DNA from: Climacium dendroides
Taxonomy: Eukaryota; Streptophyta; Bryopsida; Hypnales; Climaciaceae
Reading direction: 5' to 3'
Assembly (NCBI GenBank): GCA_950106755.1
Contig: OX467085.1
Location: 558,001-622,000 of the forward strand
DNA: 64,000 bases
Below the pieces are notes generated by a model. That model was not told the origin of the DNA, did no database searches, and saw only the letters and a program-made list of their open reading frames with translations. Below are positions 11,351 through 24,038 of this stretch, piece after piece. Every line of letters starts with the position of its first letter. Position 1 is the first letter of the stretch. The position numbers and the translations under genes were made by a program.

Positions 11351-14300
11351 ACTTCTTCAATTGAACTTGTTTTAAAAAAAAGACTCTAGAAATCATGTTG
11401 GATTTGATAGACACCAAACCAATAAATTATATCGATTTGACGTGGAAGCATGTCCGAAAACATAACACACAAGTTGCAAACCTTCAAAATAACTAGGATT
11501 CATAGAAAAATGAAGTTTAAGAGAACCCTATTGATTCCCCACAGTTCTTCAATTGAACTTGTTTTAAAATAAAAGACTCTAGAAATCATGTTGGATTTGA
11601 TAGACACCAAACCAATAAATTATATCGATTTGACGTGGAAGCATGTCCGAAAACATAACACACAAGTTGAAAACCTTCAAAATAATTAGGATTCATAGAG
11701 AAATGAAGTTTAAAAGAACCCTGTTGATTCCCCACACTTCTTCAATTGATCTTGCTTTCAAAAAAAGACTCTAGAAATCATGTTGGATTTGATAGACACC
11801 AAACCAATAAATTATATCGATTTGACGTGGAAGCATGTCCGAAAACATAACACACAAGTTGAAAACCTTCAAAATAATTAGGATTCATAGAAAAATGAAG
11901 TTTAAGAGAACCCTATTGATTCCCCACAGTTCTTCAATTGAACTTGTTTTAAAATAAAAGACTCTACAAATCATGTTGGATTTGATAGACACCAAACCAA
12001 TAAATTATATCGATTTGACGTGGAAGCATGTCCGAAAACATAACACACAAGTTGCAAACCTTCAAAATAATTAGGATTCATAGAGAAATGAAGTTTAAGA
12101 GAACCCTATTGCTTCCCCACACTTCTTCAATTGAACTTGTTTTAAAAAAAAGACTCTAGAAATCATGTTGGATTTGATAGACACCAAACCAATAAATTAT
12201 ATCGATTTGACGTGGAAGCATGTCCGAAAACATAACACACAAGGTTCAAACCTTCAAAATAACTAGGATTTATAGAAAAATGAAGTTTAAGAGAACCCTA
12301 TAGCTTCCCCACACTTCTTCAATTGATCTTGCTTTCAAAAAAAGACTCTAGAAATCATGTTGGATTTGATAGACACCAAACCAATAAATTATATCGATTT
12401 GACGTGGAAGCATGTCCGAAAACATAACACACAAGTTGAGAACCTTCAAAATAACTAGGATTTATAGAAAAATGAAGTTTAAGAGAACCCTATTGATTCC
12501 CCACACTTCTTCAATTGAACTTGTTTTAAAAAAAAGACTCTAGAAATCATGTTGGATTTGATAGACACCAAACCAATAAATTATATCGATTTGACGTGGA
12601 AGCATGTCCGAAAACATAACACACAAGTTGAAAACCTTCAAAATAATTAGGATTCATAGAAAAATGACGTTTAAGAGAACCCTGTTGATTCCCCACACTT
12701 CTTCAATTGAACTTGTTTTAAAAAAAAGACTCTAGAAATCATGTTGGATTTGATAGACACCAAACCAATAAATTATATCGATTTGACGTGGAAGCATGTC
12801 CGAAAACATAACACACAAGTTGAAAACCTTCAAAATAACAAGGATTCATAGAAAAATGAAGTTTAAGAGAACCCTATTGATTCCCCACAGTTCTTCAATT
12901 GAACTTGTTTCAAAAAAAAGACTCTACAAATCATGTTGGATTTGATAGACACCAAACCAATAAATTATATCGATTTGACGTGGAAGCATGTCCGAAAACA
13001 TAACACACAAGTTGAAAACCTTCAAAATAATTAGGATTCATAGAAAAATGAAGTTTAAAAGAACCCTGTTGATTCCCCACACTTCTTCAATTGATCTTGC
13101 TTTCAAAAAAAGACTCTAGAAATCATGTTGGATTTGATAGACACCAAACCAATAAATTATATCGATTTGACGTGGAAGCATGTCCGAAAACATAACACAC
13201 AAGTTGAAAACCTTCAAAATAATTAGGATTCATAGAGAAATGAAGTTTAAGAGAACCCTATTGCTTCCCCACACTTCTTCAATTGAACTTGTTTTAAAAT
13301 AAAGACTCTAGAAATCATGTTGGATTTGATAGACACCAAACCAATAAATTATATCGATTTGACGTGGAAGCATGTCCGAAAACATAACACACAAGTTGAA
13401 AACCTTCAAAATAACTAGGATTCATAGAAAAATGAAGTTTAAGAGAACCCTATTGCTTCCCCACACTTCTTCAATTGAACTTGTTTTAAAAAAAAGACTC
13501 TAGAAATCATGTTGGATTTGATAGACACCAAACCAATAAATTATATCGATTTGACGTGGAAGCATGTCCGAAAACATAACACACAAGTTGAAAACCTTCA
13601 AAATAACAAGGATTCATAGAAAAATGAAGTTTAAAAGAACCCTGTTGATTCCCCACACTTCTTCAATTGATCTTGCTTTCAAAAAAAGACTCTAGAAATC
13701 ATGTTGGATTTGATAGACACCAAACCAATAAATTATATCGATTTGACGTGGAAGCATGTCCGAAAACATAACACACAAGTTGCAAACCTTCAAAATAACT
13801 AGGATTCATAGAAAAATGAAGTTTAAGAGAACCCTATTGCTTCCCCACACTTCTTCAATTGAACTTGTTTTAAAATAAAGACTCTAGAAATCATGTTGGA
13901 TTTGATAGACACCAAACCAATAAATTATATCGATTTGACGTGGAAGCATGTCCGAAAACATAACACACAAGTTGAAAACCTTCAAAATAACTAGGATTCA
14001 TAGAAAAATGAAGTTTAAGAGAACCCTATTGCTTCCCCACACTTCTTCAATTGAACTTGTTTTAAAAAAAAGACTCTAGAAATCATGTTGGATTTGATAG
14101 ACACCAAACCAATAAATTATATCGATTTGACGTGGAAGCATGTCCGAAAACATAACACACAAGTTGAAAACCTTCAAAATAATTAGGATTCATAGAAAAA
14201 TGAAGTTTAAAGGAACCCTATTGATTCCCCACAGTTCTTCAATTGAACTTGTTTTAAAATAAAAGACTCTACAAATCATGTTGGATTTGATAGACACCAA

Positions 14301-15002
14301 ACCAATAAATTATATCGATTTGACGTGGAAGCATGTCCGAAAACATAACACACAAGTTGAAAACCTTCAAAATAACTAGGATTCATAGAAAAATGAAGTT
14401 TAAGAGAACCCTATTGCTTCCCCACACTTCTTCAATTGAACTTGTTTTAAAATAAACACTCTAGAAATCATGTTGGATTTGATAGACACCAAACCAATAA
14501 ATTATATCGATTTGACGTGGAAGCATGTCCGAAAACATAACACACAAGTTGAAAACCTTCAAAATAACTAGGATTCATAGAAAAATGAAGTTTAAGGGAA
14601 CCCTATTGATTCCCCACAGTTCTTCAATTGAACTTGTTTTAAAATAAAAGATTCTAGAAATCATGTTGGATTTGATAGACACCAAACCAATAAATTATAT
14701 CGATTTGACGTGGAAGCATGTCCGAAAACATAACACACAAGTTGAAAACCTTCAAAATAACTAGGATTCATAGAAAAATGAAGTTTAAGAGAACCCTATT
14801 GCTTCCCCACACTTCTTCAATTGAACTTCTTTTAAAAAAAAGACTCTAGAAATCATGTTGGATTTGATAGACACCAAACCAATAAATTATATCGATTTGA
14901 CGTGGAAGCATGTCCGAAAACATAACACACAAGTTGAAAACCTTCAAAATAATTAGGATTCATAGAGAAATGAAGTTTAAGAGAACCCTATTGCTTCCCC
15001 AC
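11351..15002. repeat. 19-mer higher-order block, copy I (3652 bp)
   Basis: Nineteen monomers start at 11351, 11543, 11736, 11928, 12121, 12313, 12505, 12697, 12889, 13081, 13273, 13465, 13657, 13849, 14041, 14233, 14426, 14618 and 14811. Landmarks are unit 12121 with GGTTCAAACC, GATTTATAG and CTATAGC; unit 12313 with GTTGAGAACC; unit 12889 with L5 and CTAC; unit 14041 with R8; and unit 14618 with GATTCTAG. Unit 14426 has the private AAACACTC. The same series follows directly in shortened form, and the part from 12121 to 14810 recurs at 24039. Confidence 0.92.
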
Positions 15003-18000
15003 ACTTCTTCAATTGAACTTGTTTTAAAAAAAAGACTCTAGAAATCATGTTGGATTTGATAGACACCAAACCAATAAATTATATCGATTTGACGTGGAAG
15101 CATGTCCGAAAACATAACACACAAGTTGCAAACCTTCAAAATAACTAGGATTCATAGAAAAATGAAGTTTAAGAGAACCCTATTGATTCCCCACAGTTCT
15201 TCAATTGAACTTGTTTTAAAATAAAAGACTCTAGAAATCATGTTGGATTTGATAGACACCAAACCAATAAATTATATCGATTTGACGTGGAAGCATGTCC
15301 GAAAACATAACACACAAGTTGAAAACCTTCAAAATAATTAGGATTCATAGAGAAATGAAGTTTAAAAGAACCCTGTTGATTCCCCACACTTCTTCAATTG
15401 ATCTTGCTTTCAAAAAAAGACTCTAGAAATCATGTTGGATTTGATAGACACCAAACCAATAAATTATATCGATTTGACGTGGAAGCATGTCCGAAAACAT
15501 AACACACAAGTTGAAAACCTTCAAAATAATTAGGATTCATAGAAAAATGAAGTTTAAGAGAACCCTATTGATTCCCCACAGTTCTTCAATTGAACTTGTT
15601 TTAAAATAAAAGACTCTACAAATCATGTTGGATTTGATAGACACCAAACCAATAAATTATATCGATTTGACGTGGAAGCATGTCCGAAAACATAACACAC
15701 AAGTTGCAAACCTTCAAAATAATTAGGATTCATAGAGAAATGAAGTTTAAGAGAACCCTATTGCTTCCCCACACTTCTTCAATTGAACTTGTTTTAAAAA
15801 AAAGACTCTAGAAATCATGTTGGATTTGATAGACACCAAACCAATAAATTATATCGATTTGACGTGGAAGCATGTCCGAAAACATAACACACAAGGTTCA
15901 AACCTTCAAAATAACTAGGATTTATAGAAAAATGAAGTTTAAGAGAACCCTATAGCTTCCCCACACTTCTTCAATTGATCTTGCTTTCAAAAAAAGACTC
16001 TAGAAATCATGTTGGATTTGATAGACACCAAACCAATAAATTATATCGATTTGACGTGGAAGCATGTCCGAAAACATAACACACAAGTTGAAAACCTTCA
16101 AAATAACAAGGATTCATAGAAAAATGAAGTTTAAGAGAACCCTATTGATTCCCCACAGTTCTTCAATTGAACTTGTTTCAAAAAAAAGACTCTACAAATC
16201 ATGTTGGATTTGATAGACACCAAACCAATAAATTATATCGATTTGACGTGGAAGCATGTCCGAAAACATAACACACAAGTTGAAAACCTTCAAAATAATT
16301 AGGATTCATAGAAAAATGAAGTTTAAAAGAACCCTGTTGATTCCCCACACTTCTTCAATTGATCTTGCTTTCAAAAAAAGACTCTAGAAATCATGTTGGA
16401 TTTGATAGACACCAAACCAATAAATTATATCGATTTGACGTGGAAGCATGTCCGAAAACATAACACACAAGTTGAAAACCTTCAAAATAATTAGGATTCA
16501 TAGAGAAATGAAGTTTAAGAGAACCCTATTGCTTCCCCACACTTCTTCAATTGAACTTGTTTTAAAATAAAGACTCTAGAAATCATGTTGGATTTGATAG
16601 ACACCAAACCAATAAATTATATCGATTTGACGTGGAAGCATGTCCGAAAACATAACACACAAGTTGAAAACCTTCAAAATAACTAGGATTCATAGAAAAA
16701 TGAAGTTTAAGAGAACCCTATTGCTTCCCCACACTTCTTCAATTGAACTTGTTTTAAAAAAAAGACTCTAGAAATCATGTTGGATTTGATAGACACCAAA
16801 CCAATAAATTATATCGATTTGACGTGGAAGCATGTCCGAAAACATAACACACAAGTTGAAAACCTTCAAAATAATTAGGATTCATAGAAAAATGAAGTTT
16901 AAAAGAACCCTGTTGATTCCCCACACTTCTTCAATTGATCTTGCTTTCAAAAAAAGACTCTAGAAATCATGTTGGATTTGATAGACACCAAACCAATAAA
17001 TTATATCGATTTGACGTGGAAGCATGTCCGAAAACATAACACACAAGTTGCAAACCTTCAAAATAACTAGGATTCATAGAAAAATGAAGTTTAAGAGAAC
17101 CCTATTGCTTCCCCACACTTCTTCAATTGAACTTGTTTTAAAATAAAGACTCTAGAAATCATGTTGGATTTGATAGACACCAAACCAATAAATTATATCG
17201 ATTTGACGTGGAAGCATGTCCGAAAACATAACACACAAGTTGAAAACCTTCAAAATAACTAGGATTCATAGAAAAATGAAGTTTAAGAGAACCCTATTGC
17301 TTCCCCACACTTCTTCAATTGAACTTGTTTTAAAAAAAAGACTCTAGAAATCATGTTGGATTTGATAGACACCAAACCAATAAATTATATCGATTTGACG
17401 TGGAAGCATGTCCGAAAACATAACACACAAGTTGAAAACCTTCAAAATAATTAGGATTCATAGAAAAATGAAGTTTAAAGGAACCCTATTGATTCCCCAC
17501 AGTTCTTCAATTGAACTTGTTTTAAAATAAAAGACTCTACAAATCATGTTGGATTTGATAGACACCAAACCAATAAATTATATCGATTTGACGTGGAAGC
17601 ATGTCCGAAAACATAACACACAAGTTGAAAACCTTCAAAATAACTAGGATTCATAGAAAAATGAAGTTTAAGAGAACCCTATTGCTTCCCCACACTTCTT
17701 CAATTGAACTTGTTTTAAAATAAAGACTCTAGAAATCATGTTGGATTTGATAGACACCAAACCAATAAATTATATCGATTTGACGTGGAAGCATGTCCGA
17801 AAACATAACACACAAGTTGAAAACCTTCAAAATAACTAGGATTCATAGAAAAATGAAGTTTAAGGGAACCCTATTGATTCCCCACAGTTCTTCAATTGAA
17901 CTTGTTTTAAAATAAAAGATTCTAGAAATCATGTTGGATTTGATAGACACCAAACCAATAAATTATATCGATTTGACGTGGAAGCATGTCCGAAAACATA

Positions 18001-18270
18001 ACACACAAGTTGAAAACCTTCAAAATAACTAGGATTCATAGAAAAATGAAGTTTAAGAGAACCCTATTGCTTCCCCACACTTCTTCAATTGAACTTGTTT
18101 TAAAATAAAGACTCTAGAAATCATGTTGGATTTGATAGACACCAAACCAATAAATTATATCGATTTGACGTGGAAGCATGTCCGAAAACATAACACACAA
18201 GTTGAAAACCTTCAAAATAATTAGGATTCATAGAAAAATGAAGTTTAAGAGAACCCTATTGCTTCCCCAC
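15003..18270. repeat. 19-mer block, copy II with two-monomer deletion (17 units)
   Basis: Seventeen monomers start at 15003, 15195, 15388, 15580, 15773, 15965, 16157, 16349, 16541, 16733, 16925, 17117, 17309, 17501, 17694, 17886 and 18079. They repeat copy I in order, with GGTTCAAACC/CTATAGC at 15773 and GATTCTAG at 17886, but lack 384 bases. The series 11351-14810 (3460 bases) corresponds to 15003-18078 (3076 bases). The lost units correspond to parts of 12313, all of 12505 and part of 12697. Unit 16733 has AATTAGG where copy I has AACAAGG at 13465. The last unit (18079) is L1 and no longer matches 14811. Confidence 0.92.
15965..16156. repeat. Chimeric monomer at a 384-bp deletion joint
   Basis: The left arm of this unit is L4, like copy-I unit 12313. 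Its right arm (GTTGAAAACC, AACAAGG, R2) is that of unit 12697, two places further on. The switch must lie between its left arm (ends near 16000) and GTTGAAAACC (near 16087), in the identical core. This is a clear unequal-exchange joint that removed exactly two monomers. Confidence 0.85.
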
Positions 18271-20192
18271 ACTTCTTCAATTGAACTTGTTTTAAAATAA
18301 AAGACTCTAGAAATCATGTTGGATTTGATAGACACCAAACCAATAAATTATATCGATTTGACGTGGAAGCATGTCCGAAAACATAACACACAAGTTGAAA
18401 ACCTTCAAAATAATTAGGATTCATAGAGAAATGAAGTTTAAAAGAACCCTGTTGATTCCCCACACTTCTTCAATTGATCTTGCTTTCAAAAAAAGACTCT
18501 AGAAATCATGTTGGATTTGATAGACACCAAACCAATAAATTATATCGATTTGACGTGGAAGCATGTCCGAAAACATAACACACAAGTTGAAAACCTTCAA
18601 AATAATTAGGATTCATAGAAAAATGAAGTTTAAGAGAACCCTATTGATTCCCCACACTTCTTCAATTGAACTTGTTTTAAAAAAAAGACTCTAGAAATCA
18701 TGTTGGATTTGATAGACACCAAACCAATAAATTATATCGATTTGACGTGGAAGCATGTCCGAAAACATAACACACAAGTTGCAAACCTTCAAAATAATTA
18801 GGATTCATAGAGAAATGAAGTTTAAAAGAACCCTGTTGATTCCCCACACTTCTTCAATTGATCTTGCTTTCAAAAAAAGACTCTAGAAATCATGTTGGAT
18901 TTGATAGACACCAAACCAATAAATTATATCGATTTGACGTGGAAGCATGTCCGAAAACATAACACACAAGTTGCAAACCTTCAAAATAATTAGGATTCAT
19001 AGAAAAATGAAGTTTAAGAGAACCCTATTGATTCCCCACACTTCTTCAATTGAACTTGTTTTAAAAAAAAGACTCTAGAAATCATGTTGGATTTGATAGA
19101 CACCAAACCAATAAATTATATCGATTTGACGTGGAAGCATGTCCGAAAACATAACACACAAGTTGCAAACCTTCAAAATAATTAGGATTCATAGAGAAAT
19201 GAAGTTTAAAAGAACCCTGTTGATTCCCCACACTTCTTCAATTGATCTTGCTTTCAAAAAAAGACTCTAGAAATCATGTTGGATTTGATAGACACCAAAC
19301 CAATAAATTATATCGATTTGACGTGGAAGCATGTCCGAAAACATAACACACAAGTTGAAAACCTTCAAAATAATTAGGATTCATAGAAAAATGAAGTTTA
19401 AGAGAGCCCTATTGCTTCCCCACACTTCTTCAATTGAACTTGTTTTAAAATAAAAGACTCTACAAATCATGTTGGATTTGATAGACACCAAACCAATAAA
19501 TTATATCGATTTGACGTGGAAGCATGTCCGAAAACATAACACACAAGTTGAAAACCTTCAAAATAATTAGGATTCATAGAAAAATGACGTTTAAGAGAAC
19601 CCTGTTGATTCCCCACACTTCTTCAATTGAACTTGTTTTAAAAAAAAGACTCTAGAAATCATGTTGGATTTGATAGACACCAAACCAATAAATTATATCG
19701 ATTTGACGTGGAAGCATGTCCGAAAACATAACACACAAGTTGAAAACCTTCAAAATAACAAGGATTCATAGAAAAATGAAGTTTAAGAGAACCCTATTGC
19801 TTCCCCACACTTCTTCAATTGAACTTCTTTTAAAAAAAAGACTCTAGAAATCATGTTGGATTTGATAGACACCAAACCAATAAATTATATCGATTTGACG
19901 TGGAAGCATGTCCGAAAACATAACACACAAGTTGAAAACCTTCAAAATAATTAGGATTCATAGAGAAATGAAGTTTAAGAGAACCCTATTGCTTCCCCAC
20001 ACTTCTTCAATTGAACTTGTTTTAAAAAAAAGACTCTAGAAATCATGTTGGATTTGATAGACACCAAACCAATAAATTATATCGATTTGACGTGGAAGCA
20101 TGTCCGAAAACATAACACACAAGTTGCAAACCTTCAAAATAATTAGGATTCATAGAGAAATGAAGTTTAAAAGAACCCTGTTGATTCCCCAC
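18271..20192. repeat. L4-L3 dimers then a 5-mer cycle
   Basis: Ten monomers start at 18271, 18464, 18656, 18848, 19040, 19232, 19424, 19617, 19809 and 20001. Two 384-bp L4-L3 dimers stand at 18464-18847 and 18848-19231, each L4 ending R2 and each L3 having GTTGCAAACC and R4. They are followed by an L4-L2-L3-L6-L3 five-unit cycle (19232-20192), which copies the L4-L2-L8-L6-L3 series at 6542-7503 with L3 in place of L8. This leads into the 7-mer repeats. Confidence 0.88.
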
Positions 20193-23100
20193 ACTTCTTC
20201 AATTGATCTTGCTTTCAAAAAAAGACTCTAGAAATCATGTTGGATTTGATAGACACCAAACCAATAAATTATATCGATTTGACGTGGAAGCATGTCCGAA
20301 AACATAACACACAAGTTGAAAACCTTCAAAATAATTAGGATTCATAGAAAAATGAAGTTTAAGAGAGCCCTATTGCTTCCCCACACTTCTTCAATTGAAC
20401 TTGTTTTAAAATAAAAGACTCTACAAATCATGTTGGATTTGATAGACACCAAACCAATAAATTATATCGATTTGACGTGGAAGCATGTCCGAAAACATAA
20501 CACACAAGTTGAAAACCTTCAAAATAATTAGGATTCATAGAAAAATGACGTTTAAGAGAACCCTGTTGATTCCCCACACTTCTTCAATTGAACTTGTTTT
20601 AAGAAAAAGACTCTAGAAATCATGTTGGATTTGATAGACACCAAACCAATAAATTATATCGATTTGACGTGGAAGCATGTCCGAAAACATAACACACAAG
20701 TTGAAAACCTTCAAAATAACAAGGATTCATAGAAAAATGAAGTTTAAGAGAACCCTATTGCTTCCCCACACTTCTTCAATTGAACTTCTTTTAAAAAAAA
20801 GACTCTAGAAATCATGTTGGATTTGATAGACACCAAACCAATAAATTATATCGATTTGACGTGGAAGCATGTCCGAAAACATAACACACAAGTTGAAAAC
20901 CTTCAAAATAATTAGGATTCATAGAGAAATGAAGTTTAAGAGAACCCTATTGCTTCCCCACACTTCTTCAATTGAACTTGTTTTAAAAAAAAGACTCTAG
21001 AAATCATGTTGGATTTGATAGACACCAAACCAATAAATTATATCGATTTGACGTGGAAGCATGTCCGAAAACATAACACACAAGTTGCAAACCTTCAAAA
21101 TAACTAGGATTCATAGAAAAATGAAGTTTAAGAGAACCCTATTGATTCCCCACAGTTCTTCAATTGAACTTGTTTTAAAATAAAAGACTCTACAAATCAT
21201 GTTGGATTTGATAGACACCAAACCAATAAATTATATCGATTTGACGTGGAAGCATGTCCGAAAACATAACACACAAGTTGAAAACCTTCAAAATAATTAG
21301 GATTCATAGAGAAATGAAGTTTAAGAGAACCCTATTGCTTCCCCACACTTCTTCAATTGAACTTGTTTTAAAAAAAAGACTCTAGAAATCATGTTGGATT
21401 TGATAGACACCAAACCAATAAATTATATCGATTTGACGTGGAAGCATGTCCGAAAACATAACACACAAGTTGCAAACCTTCAAAATAATTAGGATTCATA
21501 GAGAAATGAAGTTTAAAAGAACCCTGTTGATTCCCCACACTTCTTCAATTGATCTTGCTTTCAAAAAAAGACTCTAGAAATCATGTTGGATTTGATAGAC
21601 ACCAAACCAATAAATTATATCGATTTGACGTGGAAGCATGTCCGAAAACATAACACACAAGTTGAAAACCTTCAAAATAATTAGGATTCATAGAAAAATG
21701 AAGTTTAAGAGAGCCCTATTGCTTCCCCACACTTCTTCAATTGAACTTGTTTTAAAATAAAAGACTCTACAAATCATGTTGGATTTGATAGACACCAAAC
21801 CAATAAATTATATCGATTTGACGTGGAAGCATGTCCGAAAACATAACACACAAGTTGAAAACCTTCAAAATAATTAGGATTCATAGAAAAATGACGTTTA
21901 AGAGAACCCTGTTGATTCCCCACACTTCTTCAATTGAACTTGTTTTAAGAAAAAGACTCTAGAAATCATGTTGGATTTGATAGACACCAAACCAATAAAT
22001 TATATCGATTTGACGTGGAAGCATGTCCGAAAACATAACACACAAGTTGAAAACCTTCAAAATAACAAGGATTCATAGAAAAATGAAGTTTAAGAGAACC
22101 CTATTGCTTCCCCACACTTCTTCAATTGAACTTCTTTTAAAAAAAAGACTCTAGAAATCATGTTGGATTTGATAGACACCAAACCAATAAATTATATCGA
22201 TTTGACGTGGAAGCATGTCCGAAAACATAACACACAAGTTGAAAACCTTCAAAATAATTAGGATTCATAGAGAAATGAAGTTTAAGAGAACCCTATTGCT
22301 TCCCCACACTTCTTCAATTGAACTTGTTTTAAAAAAAAGACTCTAGAAATCATGTTGGATTTGATAGACACCAAACCAATAAATTATATCGATTTGACGT
22401 GGAAGCATGTCCGAAAACATAACACACAAGTTGCAAACCTTCAAAATAACTAGGATTCATAGAAAAATGAAGTTTAAGAGAACCCTATTGATTCCCCACA
22501 GTTCTTCAATTGAACTTGTTTTAAAATAAAAGACTCTACAAATCATGTTGGATTTGATAGACACCAAACCAATAAATTATATCGATTTGACGTGGAAGCA
22601 TGTCCGAAAACATAACACACAAGTTGAAAACCTTCAAAATAATTAGGATTCATAGAGAAATGAAGTTTAAGAGAACCCTATTGCTTCCCCACACTTCTTC
22701 AATTGAACTTGTTTTAAAAAAAAGACTCTAGAAATCATGTTGGATTTGATAGACACCAAACCAATAAATTATATCGATTTGACGTGGAAGCATGTCCGAA
22801 AACATAACACACAAGTTGCAAACCTTCAAAATAATTAGGATTCATAGAGAAATGAAGTTTAAAAGAACCCTGTTGATTCCCCACACTTCTTCAATTGATC
22901 TTGCTTTCAAAAAAAGACTCTAGAAATCATGTTGGATTTGATAGACACCAAACCAATAAATTATATCGATTTGACGTGGAAGCATGTCCGAAAACATAAC
23001 ACACAAGTTGAAAACCTTCAAAATAATTAGGATTCATAGAAAAATGAAGTTTAAGAGAGCCCTATTGCTTCCCCACACTTCTTCAATTGAACTTGTTTTA

Positions 23101-24038
23101 AAATAAAAGACTCTACAAATCATGTTGGATTTGATAGACACCAAACCAATAAATTATATCGATTTGACGTGGAAGCATGTCCGAAAACATAACACACAAG
23201 TTGAAAACCTTCAAAATAATTAGGATTCATAGAAAAATGACGTTTAAGAGAACCCTGTTGATTCCCCACACTTCTTCAATTGAACTTGTTTTAAGAAAAA
23301 GACTCTAGAAATCATGTTGGATTTGATAGACACCAAACCAATAAATTATATCGATTTGACGTGGAAGCATGTCCGAAAACATAACACACAAGTTGAAAAC
23401 CTTCAAAATAACAAGGATTCATAGAAAAATGAAGTTTAAGAGAACCCTATTGCTTCCCCACACTTCTTCAATTGAACTTCTTTTAAAAAAAAGACTCTAG
23501 AAATCATGTTGGATTTGATAGACACCAAACCAATAAATTATATCGATTTGACGTGGAAGCATGTCCGAAAACATAACACACAAGTTGAAAACCTTCAAAA
23601 TAATTAGGATTCATAGAGAAATGAAGTTTAAGAGAACCCTATTGCTTCCCCACACTTCTTCAATTGAACTTGTTTTAAAAAAAAGACTCTAGAAATCATG
23701 TTGGATTTGATAGACACCAAACCAATAAATTATATCGATTTGACGTGGAAGCATGTCCGAAAACATAACACACAAGTTGCAAACCTTCAAAATAACTAGG
23801 ATTCATAGAAAAATGAAGTTTAAGAGAACCCTATTGATTCCCCACAGTTCTTCAATTGAACTTGTTTTAAAATAAAAGACTCTACAAATCATGTTGGATT
23901 TGATAGACACCAAACCAATAAATTATATCGATTTGACGTGGAAGCATGTCCGAAAACATAACACACAAGTTGCAAACCTTCAAAATAATTAGGATTCATA
24001 GAGAAATGAAGTTTAAGAGAACCCTATTGCTTCCCCAC
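20193..24038. repeat. 7-mer higher-order repeat, three tandem copies (1346 bp)
   Basis: The order L4-L2-L7-L6-L3-L2-L3 begins at 20193, 21539 and 22885, exactly 1346 bases apart. Monomer starts are 20193, 20385, 20578, 20770, 20962, 21154, 21347; 21539, 21731, 21924, 22116, 22308, 22500, 22693; and 22885, 23077, 23270, 23462, 23654, 23846. The first two copies agree at every site scored. In the third the sixth unit (23846) keeps the left arm with CTAC but has GTTGCAAACC, and the next unit (24039) is already the GGTTCAAACC unit of the following block, so the third copy breaks inside the core of unit 23846. Confidence 0.92.
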
